DNA of 64,000 nucleotides, from NCBI RefSeq assembly GCF_000188035.1, contig NZ_AEUY02000005.1:1178001-1242000 (forward strand). Reading direction: 5' to 3'. Under the pieces are notes generated by a model. It was not told the origin of the DNA. It worked only from the letters and a program-made list of their open reading frames with translations, and ran no database searches. The DNA comes from Streptococcus pseudoporcinus LQ 940-04 (lineage in GTDB: Bacteria; Bacillota; Bacilli; Lactobacillales; Streptococcaceae). Shown piece by piece: positions 1 through 8,415 of this stretch (the first letter of the stretch is position 1; every line of letters begins with the position of its first letter). The position numbers were made by a program, and so were the translations under genes.

Positions 1-417
1 CAGGAAACGGTAAAGCGTCTTCGAAAATACCCTAAAATTGAAGTTGTTGCTCATCTTATCAATGGCTTACCCGGAGAAACACACCAGATGATGATTGAAA
101 ATGTGAGAAGATGTGTCACAGATAATGACATTCAAGGTATTAAGCTCCATCTTTTACATTTGATGACAAATACGCGCATGCAGCGTGATTACCATGAAGG
201 ACGTTTGCAATTACTGAGCCAAAAAGAGTATGTTAACATTATTTGTGATCAGTTGGAAATCATTCCCAAAGAGATCATCATTCATCGTATTACAGGAGAT
301 GCGCCAAGGGAGATGCTAATAGGTCCCATGTGGAGCTTAAATAAGTGGGAGGTATTAAATGCCATTGATAAAGAAATGGAAGCCAGGGATGCTTATCAGG
401 GCTGTCGACTAATCTAG
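1..417 (+). CDS. mnmL: Radical SAM protein, MnmL/YtqA-like (C-terminal part)
   Basis: The open frame runs in from base 1 and ends at TAG 415-417, so only about 138 C-terminal residues are seen and the CxxxCxxC iron-sulfur motif lies outside the window. The visible start contains VVAHLINGLPGET, typical of the TIGR01212/YtqA radical SAM family. In Gram-positive bacteria this family (MnmL) has been proposed to act with MnmM in making mnm5s2U at tRNA wobble position 34. Support here is that an MnmM-like methyltransferase lies 1.65 kb downstream on the same strand. The family call is good; the specific tRNA role is inferred from family knowledge and neighbourhood. Confidence 0.75.
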   Translation, partial: QETVKRLRKYPKIEVVAHLINGLPGETHQMMIENVRRCVTDNDIQGIKLHLLHLMTNTRMQRDYHEGRLQLLSQKEYVNIICDQLEIIPKEIIIHRITGDAPREMLIGPMWSLNKWEVLNAIDKEMEARDAYQGCRLI

Positions 418-439
418 GATATGCCAAAAGGAGTCTATG

Positions 440-1276
440 ATGACAAAAACAATCATTGCTATTCAAAACTTATCAAAATCTTATGGCTGCCAAGTCGCAC
501 TTGATCAATTGACCTTGACAGTTGAAGAGGGAGAAATATTTGGCTTTCTTGGGGCTAATGGTGCTGGAAAATCAACTACTATCCGATGTTTATTAGGATT
601 AATCACTTGTAGTAGTGGACAGGTTAGTCTGTTTAACAATCGTTACCAAAACTTATCAAAAACCTTGGCCCATATTGGGTATATGCCTTCAGAAGCCATG
701 TTTTATCCTAATATGACTGCTAAGGAGATCATTGACTTTGCCGCTAAAGCTCATGCTAAGACAGACTGTAGTAGAGAAGCAGACCGGATTTGTCAACTCC
801 TAGAAGTACCACTAACCAAGAAAATTAAGGATTTATCCTTAGGAAACCGTAAAAAAGTCAGTATTGTTTGTGCCATGCAGCATCAGCCCGATTTATTGAT
901 TTTAGATGAGCCAACATCAGGGTTAGACCCCCTCATGCAAGAGCGTTTCTTTCAACTCTTGTTAGAAGCGAAAGCAACTGGTAAGACGTGTTTTTTATCC
1001 TCTCATGTTTTATCAGAGGTTAAAGCATATTGTGATCGTGTTGCTATTCTAAAAAAAGGAAGGTTGGTGACCATTGATCGAGTTGAAAATCTCATGCAAG
1101 GTCAGAAAAAACTAGTTACAATGTGGAAAAATGGCCAATCAAGCACGCGTACATTTGAAGGGAAAGCCAGTGATTTACTCAGAGAATTGAGTCAAATGGA
1201 ACTTGATGATATTTTAATTGAAGAACCCTCCTTAGAGGACCTCTTTATGCACTACTATGAGGAGGAAATAAGATGA
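440..1276 (+). CDS. ABC transporter ATP-binding protein (ABC-2 exporter)
   Basis: About 278 residues. Walker A GANGAGKST lies near residue 40, the signature is LSLGNRKKVS, Walker B is LLILDEPTSGLD and the H-loop is LSSHVLSE. The C-terminal 60 residues match the extension seen in NatA/YtrB/BcrA-type exporters. Two ATGs stand in tandem at 437 and 440; AAAAGGAG at 426-433 is 3 nt from the first and 6 nt from the second, so 440 is preferred. It overlaps the permease gene by 4 nt (ATGA), so the two are translationally coupled. Substrate unknown; an ion, antibiotic or peptide exporter are all possible. The pair sits between the two presumed tRNA-modification genes. Confidence 0.85.
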   Translation: MTKTIIAIQNLSKSYGCQVALDQLTLTVEEGEIFGFLGANGAGKSTTIRCLLGLITCSSGQVSLFNNRYQNLSKTLAHIGYMPSEAMFYPNMTAKEIIDFAAKAHAKTDCSREADRICQLLEVPLTKKIKDLSLGNRKKVSIVCAMQHQPDLLILDEPTSGLDPLMQERFFQLLLEAKATGKTCFLSSHVLSEVKAYCDRVAILKKGRLVTIDRVENLMQGQKKLVTMWKNGQSSTRTFEGKASDLLRELSQMELDDILIEEPSLEDLFMHYYEEEIR

Positions 1277-2058
1277 TTATTAAGCATGAGTTGCAAGAAA
1301 ACAAAAAAAGTCTTCTGATTTGGGCATTCTCTGTAGGTATTAGTAGCGCTTTATGCATTCTACTCTATGAGAATATTGCTGATAGTGTTAAAGATATCGC
1401 TTACCTCTATCAAAATATGGGAGGTGTTTCAAAGGCTTTGGGAATGGACAAAGTCTCCATAGCAACTTTGAATGGCTACTATTCGTCAGAAATTGCTTTG
1501 ATTTATTCGATTGGCGCAGCTATGTTTTCAGCTATGTTAGGAATATCAATGCTATCTAAGGAAGAAGAAGCGCATACAGCAGAGTTTCTCTTTAGCCTAC
1601 CAATAAGTCGCCAAAAGGTTTTTAGGAAGAAATTTCTTAGTATTTTAATTTTGCTGATATTATTCAACATAATAGCTATTGCTCTTGAGTACTTGGCACT
1701 TTATAAAGTAGGAATGACCTTTGATTATGGAGCTTTCGCGCAATATCATTCTTTAGTACTAATCATGCAGATAGAAATCGCAAGTATTTGCTTTATGATT
1801 TCTGCTTTTGCTAAGAAAAAGCTAGTTGGTTTAGGAATGGGGCTCGCTTTATTTGGCTATTTTATGGACCTTATATGCCGCTTAATTGATAAAGTAGATA
1901 GTCTTAAGTATATAACACCATATTATTATGCAAATGCTACTGATAGATTTGCTGGTATAGAGCTTGATGCTGTGATGTTAGTCATTGCGACCACTATGAT
2001 TATAGTCTCTTACTTGATTGGGCTTTTTATCTTTAGTCGTCGTGATTTAGCGAGTTAG
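1273..2058 (+). CDS. ABC-2 type transporter permease
   Basis: 261 residues with about six hydrophobic segments (near residues 17-35, 68-92, 120-145, 160-180, 185-200 and 235-255). The cytoplasmic loop carries EEEAHTAEFLFSLPISRQKVF, a pattern common in ABC-2 permeases. The start ATG overlaps the stop of the ATPase gene, so the two form one exporter, presumably with two permease and two ATPase subunits in the membrane. No substrate can be read. It is followed after 9 nt by the methyltransferase gene, so one transcript is likely. Confidence 0.8.
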   Translation: MIIKHELQENKKSLLIWAFSVGISSALCILLYENIADSVKDIAYLYQNMGGVSKALGMDKVSIATLNGYYSSEIALIYSIGAAMFSAMLGISMLSKEEEAHTAEFLFSLPISRQKVFRKKFLSILILLILFNIIAIALEYLALYKVGMTFDYGAFAQYHSLVLIMQIEIASICFMISAFAKKKLVGLGMGLALFGYFMDLICRLIDKVDSLKYITPYYYANATDRFAGIELDAVMLVIATTMIIVSYLIGLFIFSRRDLAS

Positions 2059-2067
2059 GAGTAAACA

Positions 2068-2619
2068 ATGATGCAAAGACCACTTGATATGTCTCACCAA
2101 TTCTTGGATACCATTCTCGATGCCAATAGTATTCTGGTTGATGCAACGATGGGGAATGGCAATGACACCTTATATTTTGCACCAAAAGTTAAAAGCTTAT
2201 ATGCCTTTGACGTTCAAAAAAAAGCTTTGCAGGTAACAGGAGAGAAATTGCAAAAAGCACAGCTTGAGAATGTTCAACTGATACAAGATGGGCATGAAAA
2301 AGTTGATACTTACCTTGACCATGCAGATGCAGCAATCTTTAATTTGGGTTATTTACCAAATGCTGATAAGTCAGTCATTACAAGGGCAGAAACAACCATC
2401 GAAGCCCTTAGGAAATTACTGAGAATTTTGCGTGTGGGTGGTAGGATTGCTATTATGGTTTATTACGGCCATGAAGGAGGACGGAAGGAAAAAGATGCTC
2501 TCCTTGCTTATTTGAGCCAGTTGCCACAAGAAAAAGTGGCCGTAATGAGTTACCAAGCTTTGAACCAGAAAAATTGCCCACCATTTTTACTGATGCTAGA
2601 AAAATTAGCTGATGATTAA
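2068..2619 (+). CDS. mnmM: tRNA (mnm5s2U34) methyltransferase, MnmM/YtqB family
   Basis: 183 residues, class I SAM-dependent methyltransferase of the rRNA_methylase/YtqB family. Motif I is VDATMGNGNDTLYFA near residue 24, the acidic ribose-binding residue lies in YAFDVQKKAL, and NLGYLP near residue 90 is the motif IV equivalent. The B. subtilis homologue YtqB (MnmM) methylates nm5s2U to mnm5s2U in tRNA. AGGAG at 2057-2061 is 6 nt before ATG 2068, and a second ATG follows directly. It is probably co-transcribed with the ABC genes and the MnmL-like gene. Family call strong; exact substrate inferred from homologues. Confidence 0.8.
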   Translation: MMQRPLDMSHQFLDTILDANSILVDATMGNGNDTLYFAPKVKSLYAFDVQKKALQVTGEKLQKAQLENVQLIQDGHEKVDTYLDHADAAIFNLGYLPNADKSVITRAETTIEALRKLLRILRVGGRIAIMVYYGHEGGRKEKDALLAYLSQLPQEKVAVMSYQALNQKNCPPFLLMLEKLADD

Positions 2620-2728
2620 AAGTAGGTAAGTTGCCTAAAAAACAATGCTTTGTGATAGAAAGTTTTTTAGGACAAGCAATTGAATTTAAGGGCTTAATAA
2701 CAAATTGAGTCCTTTTCTTGAAAATCTG

Positions 2729-2737
2729 TGATATAAT
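2729..2737 (+). promoter_or_regulatory. Extended -10 promoter for CNNM/CBS gene
   Basis: TG-a-TATAAT at 2729-2737 with no -35 at 17 nt spacing (TTGAGT at 2705 is 21 nt away). The start codon lies 37 nt downstream. Confidence 0.6.
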
Positions 2738-2773
2738 GACTATACTATAAACTTTTTTTAGGAGTATTTATTA

Positions 2774-4108
2774 ATGGAAGACCCTGTCAATCAGCCCTTA
2801 TACCTTCAAGTATTACTGCTGATTTTCTTGACTTTATTAAACGCTTTTTTCTCTGCCAGTGAGATGGCACTTGTTTCTTTAAGTCGCTCCCGAGTTCAAC
2901 AAAAAGCAGCGGATGGCGATAAAAGTTATATCCGCTTATTAAGAGTCTTAAATCAACCTAACCACTTTCTTTCAACTATCCAAGTTGGTATTACCTTTAT
3001 CGGCCTCTTACAAGGAGCTAGTTTATCAGCCTCCCTTGGGAAGGTTATCTCAAGCTGGTTAGGAAATTCAGCAACAGCTCGCTCGGCTGGAACGATTATC
3101 TCGTTAATCTTTTTAACTTATATTTCCATTGTTTTAGGAGAATTATATCCTAAACGGATTGCCATGAACTTAAAAGATCGTTTGGCTATTATTTCAGCAC
3201 CAGTGATTATTATTTTAGGGAAGGTTGTTAGTCCTTTTGTATGGCTCTTATCAGCTTCAACTAACTTACTGAGTCGCATAACCCCTATGACATTTGATGA
3301 TGCTGATGAGCAAATGACACGTGACGAAATCGAATACATGTTGTCAAACAGCGAAGCCTCATTAGATGCTGACGAAATTGAAATGTTACAAGGGATATTC
3401 TCCTTGGACGAATTAATGGCACGGGAGGTCATGGTACCGCGTACAGACGCTTTTATGATTGACATCAACGATGATGCTTTAGAGAATATTCAAGAAATCT
3501 TGAAGCAAAGCTTTTCACGCATCCCCGTTTATGATGTTGATAAAGATAAGGTCATTGGCTTGGTCCATACCAAACGTTTGTTAGATGCTGGGTTTAAAGA
3601 AGGTTTTGAAAACATCAATATCCGACGAATCTTACAAGAGCCTTTATTTGTTCCAGAAACAATTTATGTAGATGATTTATTGCGCCAACTTCGAATTACT
3701 CAGAACCAAATGGCAATTCTTTTAGATGAGTATGGAGGAGTAGCTGGACTGGTCACCTTGGAAGATTTACTTGAAGAAATTGTTGGTGAAATTGATGACG
3801 AAACTGACAAAGCAGAACAATTTGTGCATGTAATTGGTGAAGATACCTATATTGTGGTAGGAACAATGACACTTAATGAGTTTAATGAGTACTTTGAAAC
3901 TGAGCTTGAGAGTGATGATGTTGACACTATTGCAGGTTTTTATATAACAGGTACTGGAACTATCCCAAGCCAAGAAGAAAAAGAGAGCTTTGAATGTTAT
4001 AGTAATGGGAAACATTTAATTTTGACTAACGACAAAGTAAAAGATGGACGAATTACGAAGCTAAAAGTTATTGTTTCTAATATAGAACAGATAATTAATG
4101 AAGACTAG
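2774..4108 (+). CDS. CNNM/CBS-domain transporter (HlyC/CorC family)
   Basis: 444 residues. The N-terminal CNNM domain has about four membrane segments (residues 9-30, 60-85, 100-125, 135-160). A pair of CBS domains follows (about 205-330, with REVMVPRTDAFMID and LLDEYGGVAGLVTLEDLLEEIVGEI). The C-terminal CorC_HlyC domain covers about 345-435. Family members such as MpfA/YhdP act in magnesium or cobalt efflux; the old name hemolysin is misleading. GGAG at 2761-2764 is 9 nt before the ATG. It is a single-gene unit with its own promoter and terminator. Family strong, ion not readable. Confidence 0.85.
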   Translation: MEDPVNQPLYLQVLLLIFLTLLNAFFSASEMALVSLSRSRVQQKAADGDKSYIRLLRVLNQPNHFLSTIQVGITFIGLLQGASLSASLGKVISSWLGNSATARSAGTIISLIFLTYISIVLGELYPKRIAMNLKDRLAIISAPVIIILGKVVSPFVWLLSASTNLLSRITPMTFDDADEQMTRDEIEYMLSNSEASLDADEIEMLQGIFSLDELMAREVMVPRTDAFMIDINDDALENIQEILKQSFSRIPVYDVDKDKVIGLVHTKRLLDAGFKEGFENINIRRILQEPLFVPETIYVDDLLRQLRITQNQMAILLDEYGGVAGLVTLEDLLEEIVGEIDDETDKAEQFVHVIGEDTYIVVGTMTLNEFNEYFETELESDDVDTIAGFYITGTGTIPSQEEKESFECYSNGKHLILTNDKVKDGRITKLKVIVSNIEQIINED

Positions 4109-4128
4109 GATCATACCTAGTCTTTTTT
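4101..4128 (+). terminator. Intrinsic terminator after CNNM gene
   Basis: AAGACTAGG (4101-4109) pairs with CCTAGTCTT (4116-4124) around a 6 nt loop, followed by a T run to 4128. The stem includes the stop codon of the CNNM gene. Confidence 0.85.
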
Positions 4129-4136
4129 GTGAAAAA

Positions 4137-4145
4137 TGTTATAAT
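4137..4145 (+). promoter_or_regulatory. Extended -10 promoter for pflA
   Basis: TG-t-TATAAT at 4137-4145, just after the preceding terminator and 39 nt before the pflA ATG. No clear -35. Confidence 0.6.
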
Positions 4146-4184
4146 GAAAGTGTTAAAAACGTTTACAAAGTATAAGGAGATGCG

Positions 4185-4976
4185 ATGACTGAAATAGATT
4201 ATGGCCAAGTTACTGGGATGATTCACTCAACTGAAAGCTTCGGTTCAGTTGATGGTCCAGGGATTCGTTTTATCATTTTTATGCAAGGTTGTAAAATGCG
4301 TTGCCAATACTGTCATAATCCTGATACTTGGGAAATGGAGACCAATAATTCTAAAGAACGGACTGTTAATGATGTTTTAAAAGAAGCCCTGAATTATAAA
4401 CATTTTTGGGGTAAAACCGGAGGGATTACAGTTTCTGGTGGGGAGGCCATGCTGCAGATTGATTTTATCACAGCGCTCTTTATCCAAGCTAAAAAACATG
4501 GTGTCCATACAACTCTTGACACCTGCGGTTTTACTTATCGAGCAACTCCAGAATATCATGCTAAGTTAGAAAAACTACTAGCTGTTACAGATTTGGTCTT
4601 ATTGGATATAAAAGAAATTGATGCAGAGCAGCACAAGATCGTAACTAAACAGTCTAATAAAAATATCCTGCTATTTGCACAATACCTTTCAGATAAAGGT
4701 ATTCCGGTATGGATTCGTCATGTCTTGGTGCCAGGATTAACTGATATAGATGAGCATTTGGAACGCTTAGGAGCTTTTGTAGCAAATTTAAAGAATGTGG
4801 ATAAATTTGAAATTCTTCCCTACCATACTATGGGGGAATTCAAATGGCGCGAGTTGGGAATTCCTTATCCACTAGAAGGGGTGAAGCCTCCAACTAAAGA
4901 AAGAGTTCAAAATGCAAAAGCCATTATGAAGACGGAATCCTACACGGAGTATATGAATCGCGTCCATAAAGTATAA
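4185..4976 (+). CDS. pflA: Pyruvate formate-lyase activating enzyme
   Basis: 263 residues, radical SAM activase. The iron-sulfur motif GCKMRCQYC lies near residue 35, after the family signature SFGSVDGPGIRFIIF, and GGITVSGGEAMLQ near residue 80 binds SAM. It installs the glycyl radical on pyruvate formate-lyase, enabling mixed-acid fermentation without oxygen. AAGGAG lies just before the ATG at 4185. It has its own extended -10 promoter and a weak terminator follows. pflB is not in the window. Full length for the family. Confidence 0.93.
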   Translation: MTEIDYGQVTGMIHSTESFGSVDGPGIRFIIFMQGCKMRCQYCHNPDTWEMETNNSKERTVNDVLKEALNYKHFWGKTGGITVSGGEAMLQIDFITALFIQAKKHGVHTTLDTCGFTYRATPEYHAKLEKLLAVTDLVLLDIKEIDAEQHKIVTKQSNKNILLFAQYLSDKGIPVWIRHVLVPGLTDIDEHLERLGAFVANLKNVDKFEILPYHTMGEFKWRELGIPYPLEGVKPPTKERVQNAKAIMKTESYTEYMNRVHKV

Positions 4977-5012
4977 AATGAGGCTGGAGGTGACTTTCGG
5001 TCTTATTTTTTT
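4975..5012 (+). terminator. Possible weak terminator after pflA
   Basis: AAAATGAG (4975-4982) can pair with CTTATTTT (5002-5009, one G-U) and a T tract follows; the long loop makes this uncertain. Confidence 0.4.
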
Positions 5013-5034
5013 AACAATAAATCATTGAGATACT

Positions 5035-5063
5035 TTGATTTTAGATTCTATTTCTGCTACAAT
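5035..5063 (+). promoter_or_regulatory. Promoter for ppaC
   Basis: TTGATT (5035-5040), 17 nt spacer, TACAAT (5058-5063) with an upstream TG at 5055, so it is both a -35/-10 and an extended -10 promoter. Confidence 0.75.
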
Positions 5064-5092
5064 AAGGTGAATAAAGAGAATGAGGTAGAAAA

Positions 5093-6028
5093 ATGTCTAA
5101 AGTTTTTGTTTTTGGTCACCAAAATCCAGACACAGATGCCATCGCATCATCTTATGCTTTTGCCTATTTAGCAAAAAAAGCTTATAAAATGGATGCCGAA
5201 GTGGTCGCTCTTGGAACACCTAATGAAGAAACCAGTTTTGCACTTAAAAGTTTTGGTGTTGAAGCACCTCGTGTTATTACGTCAGCTCTAGCAGAAGGCG
5301 TTGATACAGTTATTCTGACAGATCATAATGAATTTCAACAATCTATTTCTGATATTGCAGATGTGACTATTTTTGGTGTTGTGGACCATCACCGTGTAGC
5401 TAATTTTGAAACAGCAAATCCCTTATTCATGCGTGTTGAACCAGTAGGATCAGCATCATCTATCGTTTATCGCATGTACAAAGAAAATAACCTAGAAGTT
5501 CCAAAAGAAATTGCAGGTTTGCTCTTGTCAGGACTAATTTCAGATACTCTCCTTTTAAAATCACCGACAACACATGTAACTGACCATAAAGTCGCGGAAG
5601 AATTAGCAGCACTAGCTCAAGTGAATTTGGAAGAATATGGTATGAGCCTTCTCAAAGCAGGTACTAACCTAACAAGTAAATCTGAAGCAGAGCTTATTGA
5701 CATTGATGCTAAAACGTTTGAATTAAATGGAAATCCTGTACGTGTTGCTCAAGTTAACACAGTTGATATTGCCGAAGTCTTAGAACGTCAAGAAGCAATT
5801 GAAGCAGCAATTATGGAAGCTATTGCAAAAGAAGGGTATTCTGATTTTGTCTTAATGATTACCGACATTGTTAACTCAAATTCAGAAATTTTAGCAATCG
5901 GTAGTAACATGGATAAAGTTGAGGCTGCTTTTAACTTTACACTAGAAAATAACCATGCTTTTCTAGCAGGAGCTGTATCACGTAAAAAACAAGTGGTTCC
6001 CCAATTAACAGAAAGCTTTGGAAACTAA
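5093..6028 (+). CDS. ppaC: Manganese-dependent inorganic pyrophosphatase (family II)
   Basis: 311 residues, DHH-family phosphoesterase. The metal-binding motif [13 protein letters not shown] lies near residue 8, VDHHR near residue 98, and the substrate-binding SRKK motif near residue 297 in the C-terminal DHHA2 domain. It hydrolyses pyrophosphate in the cytoplasm and pulls biosynthetic reactions forward. The length is exact for streptococcal PpaC. The next gene starts within its stop codon (TAATG). Confidence 0.95.
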   Translation: MSKVFVFGHQNPDTDAIASSYAFAYLAKKAYKMDAEVVALGTPNEETSFALKSFGVEAPRVITSALAEGVDTVILTDHNEFQQSISDIADVTIFGVVDHHRVANFETANPLFMRVEPVGSASSIVYRMYKENNLEVPKEIAGLLLSGLISDTLLLKSPTTHVTDHKVAEELAALAQVNLEEYGMSLLKAGTNLTSKSEAELIDIDAKTFELNGNPVRVAQVNTVDIAEVLERQEAIEAAIMEAIAKEGYSDFVLMITDIVNSNSEILAIGSNMDKVEAAFNFTLENNHAFLAGAVSRKKQVVPQLTESFGN

Positions 6029-6492
6029 TGTCCTATATTGTTAATTTTAAAGAAGTTGAAACTCATTTATTAGAAGAAAGCCCAGTTAAAGAAGTCTTAG
6101 CAGGTCTAAGAGCTAATGAAGCTCGCTATTTCTGGAACAAATATAAAATAGCCTATGAGGTATTTACAACTGAGGAAAGACCTGATATTTTGCCATTTAT
6201 TGAAAGAGTGTTAGAAGCGCGAGAGATGACTTTTCCCTATAAAGCCCTTTGCGTTTCACAAATGGAAGTTGATGGTATTTTATGGTCACATGTTTATTAT
6301 GATAATGGCTTAGCAGTAAATGTTCTTTACACCTTAGAAGAAGGTGGGAAACGTGCAGTTGGTTTTAAACTATCAAATGGGATTGAGATTCCAAAAGAAT
6401 TTGAAGGTAAGTTTAAATTCGCAAGACAGCGCTCTAAACTAGCCGGCGAAATTCGAGGTAGCTTTTTTGTTATTAAAGGTGACTATTTGTAA
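6028..6492 (+). CDS. Conserved streptococcal protein of unknown function
   Basis: 154 residues, soluble, no signal peptide or membrane segment. I recognise no domain. The ATG shares one base with the ppaC stop (TAATG), so it is translationally coupled to ppaC, and a strong terminator follows at once, making ppaC and this gene a two-gene operon. The C-terminus has a basic stretch (KFKFARQRSKLAGEIRGS). No function is offered; the coupling suggests a need for matched expression with pyrophosphatase. Confidence 0.75.
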   Translation: MSYIVNFKEVETHLLEESPVKEVLAGLRANEARYFWNKYKIAYEVFTTEERPDILPFIERVLEAREMTFPYKALCVSQMEVDGILWSHVYYDNGLAVNVLYTLEEGGKRAVGFKLSNGIEIPKEFEGKFKFARQRSKLAGEIRGSFFVIKGDYL

Positions 6493-6515
6493 AAGTGGAC
6501 TTATCCACTTTTTTT
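6491..6515 (+). terminator. Intrinsic terminator after ppaC operon
   Basis: AAAAGTGGA (6491-6499) pairs perfectly with TCCACTTTT (6504-6512) around a 4 nt loop, with a T run to 6515. Confidence 0.9.
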
Positions 6516-6542
6516 CATAGGTAGAAGGAGAGCTCTCAACAG

Positions 6543-7205
6543 ATGTTAATTGTAATTAATCCTAATAAGACAACCAGACAGGCTTTCTTCAAAGACCTTA
6601 TCAATTATCTATATCAACATACCACTGTCACTTTGCGGCAGCTAAAAAAAGTTTTTCCTGATGTCAAACATTTAGACCGTTACCTAGACCTTTATATTGA
6701 GGAAGCTTACATTTTAAGGAATGAGCGCCGCTATTATTTAAATATTCCAATCCTTAAGGGTGTAGAAGAGTTGGAGTTAGATAGTATGGTCTTTGTAGAT
6801 AATGAAACACCTGTTTATCAAGAACTTCAAGAGCTCGTTTTTGAAACTAGCCTGGCTAATAGAACTAATGATCTCCTTATTATAGAGAAAACGGACTTTG
6901 CTAGAGATAGATTAACCTTATGTAATTATTTTTATAAATTAGAGAAGAGCTATTCCTTATCAGCAGAACAAAACAAACTGTATCAGATCATAGGAGATGT
7001 TAATCCAGAATACGCCTTAAAGTATCTAAGTACGTTTTTAATGAAGTTCATTCGCAAAGATTTGGTCTTACAAAAAAGACCTGATATTTTCTGTCAAACT
7101 CTTGTAGAACTCCATTATTTGCAGAAAAAAGAGGAGCATAAATACCAGTTAAATGGCAAATTAGATCAAGTATCCCTTCACTATGTGGCACCAAAGGAAA
7201 TTTGA
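6543..7205 (+). CDS. DUF1803-type streptococcal protein
   Basis: 220 residues, soluble. The N-terminal 70 residues (LINYLYQHTTVTLRQLKKVFP...DRYLDLYIEEAYILRNERRYYLNIP) look like a small winged-helix-type fold. I believe this is the DUF1803 family found mainly in streptococci, whose function is unknown. GGAG at 6527-6530 is rather far (12 nt) from the ATG, and the spacer holds the palindrome GAGAGCTCTC. Downstream lies the palindromic repeat element. Existence is well supported; the family name comes from memory. Confidence 0.7.
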   Translation: MLIVINPNKTTRQAFFKDLINYLYQHTTVTLRQLKKVFPDVKHLDRYLDLYIEEAYILRNERRYYLNIPILKGVEELELDSMVFVDNETPVYQELQELVFETSLANRTNDLLIIEKTDFARDRLTLCNYFYKLEKSYSLSAEQNKLYQIIGDVNPEYALKYLSTFLMKFIRKDLVLQKRPDIFCQTLVELHYLQKKEEHKYQLNGKLDQVSLHYVAPKEI

Positions 7206-7249
7206 CTATACGTAAAGAACTCCGTATTAAAAGGGAAACTAAGCTAAAG

Positions 7250-7415
7250 AAAAGAGGCTGGGACAAAAAGATATTAATTTTTGAGATTCCTTGCCACAAT
7301 TCTTCCAATTGATAAATAAAACCCAAAAAGCGAACAAAACTCATTTTCTGATACTCAGAATACTGTCTTGTTCGCTTTTTATATTTGAGCTTAGACTTTT
7401 GTCTCAACCTCTTTT
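7250..7415. repeat. Palindromic intergenic repeat, copy 1
   Basis: About 166 bp with outer inverted arms AAAAGAGGCTGGGACAAAA (7250-7268) and TTTTGTCTCAACCTCTTTT (7397-7415). A central hairpin is made of AAAAAGCGAACAA (7325-7337) and TTGTTCGCTTTTT (7368-7380). The same element, inverted and nearly identical, lies at 11448-11610. It covers the convergent gap between the DUF1803 gene and fhuG, and its last bases include the fhuG stop codon. No transposase is encoded. Confidence 0.9.
7325..7380. terminator. Bidirectional terminator inside repeat copy 1
   Basis: A 13 bp perfect stem has A tract and T tract on opposite sides, so it can work from either strand. An inner stem is formed by ATTTTCTGA and TCAGAAT around TAC. 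It serves the DUF1803 gene (+) and the fhu operon (-). Confidence 0.75.
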
Positions 7416-8415
7416 AATTTCTTGTTTGCATCATCAAATAGAGAAAATAAGGGGCGCCGATGATGGAAACTAAGATACCTGTAGGAATATTAGAACCAAC
7501 AAGAAATACTCTTGTGATAGTGTCAGCAACAAGCATAAGAAGCATTCCGAGCAAAAGGCTTGTTGGTAAATTGAAACGATGATCCTCGCCAGCTAGTCGA
7601 CGACTCAGGTGACCAGCCATTAAACCAACAAAGGCAATATTTCCAACTAAAACGACACTCAGGGCAGCCAAGCTACTTGATAAAATTAGTGATAAGAGAC
7701 GCTCTTTTTTTAATTGAAATCCTAAAGTAACTGACATGTCATCAGATAAGGTCATCAGATTCAATTGGTAAGCCTGCCAGTAACTGCTTAACCATAATAT
7801 AATGAGGAGAGGCATGATAACTGTAAGGGTTGGCCAATCGTCTCCGGTGATATTTCCACTTAACCATGTAACGATATAGTCCGTTTTATAATGATTAACA
7901 TTTCCAACTAAAGCAATCATAAGACTAGAGAGCATCATCGAAAGGCCCACTCCTGTAATAATGAGAGTGACTGGGTTTAGAGGTCTGTTTTTGATATGTG
8001 ACATGCGATAGACCAGTGCCACAGAAAGGCCTGAGCCAATCATAGCAAAAAAAGGTAAGGAATAAAGAGATGCTGGTGTCTCTAAAAAGCCAAAGGCGGT
8101 AAAAATAGCAATTACAATACCAGCCCCAGCATTAATTCCTAGGATACCAGAATCAGCTAAAGGGTTCTTGGTTAGTGTCTGGAGGATATTACCAGATAGT
8201 GCTAGAGATGCTCCTCCAAAGAGTGCTGCTAATAGTCGGGGTAATCTGATCTTTGTCAGAATAAATACCGTTGTCGAATCGGCTTTGCCGAAAATTAAAT
8301 GGCCAATGGCTTTAAGTGAGAAACTAGAATCACCGATTGTAAGAGCAAGGACGCTAAGGGTGATTAGAAGAAAGGCTAAAAGCAGAATCAATTGAAGCTT
8401 CTTATGATCTGTCAT
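7414..8415 (-). CDS. fhuG: Ferric hydroxamate ABC transporter permease FhuG
   Basis: 333 residues, FecCD/BtuC family, with about nine to ten membrane segments. The family motif is GASLALSGNILQTLTKNPLADSGILGINAGAG near residue 60, and NIAFVGLMAGHLSRRLAGEDHR near residue 255 is the coupling region that contacts the ATPase. With FhuB it forms the channel for ferric hydroxamate siderophores; it is called ftsD/fhuG in S. pyogenes. Its start overlaps fhuB by 4 nt. Last gene of the minus-strand operon; its stop lies inside the palindromic repeat. Confidence 0.9.
   Translation of the reverse strand: MTDHKKLQLILLLAFLLITLSVLALTIGDSSFSLKAIGHLIFGKADSTTVFILTKIRLPRLLAALFGGASLALSGNILQTLTKNPLADSGILGINAGAGIVIAIFTAFGFLETPASLYSLPFFAMIGSGLSVALVYRMSHIKNRPLNPVTLIITGVGLSMMLSSLMIALVGNVNHYKTDYIVTWLSGNITGDDWPTLTVIMPLLIILWLSSYWQAYQLNLMTLSDDMSVTLGFQLKKERLLSLILSSSLAALSVVLVGNIAFVGLMAGHLSRRLAGEDHRFNLPTSLLLGMLLMLVADTITRVFLVGSNIPTGILVSIIGAPYFLYLMMQTRN

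Noticed and set aside
7291..7473. 60-codon plus-strand frame over the repeat and fhuG end
   Set aside because: It lies in the palindromic element and antisense to fhuG, with no ribosome site.
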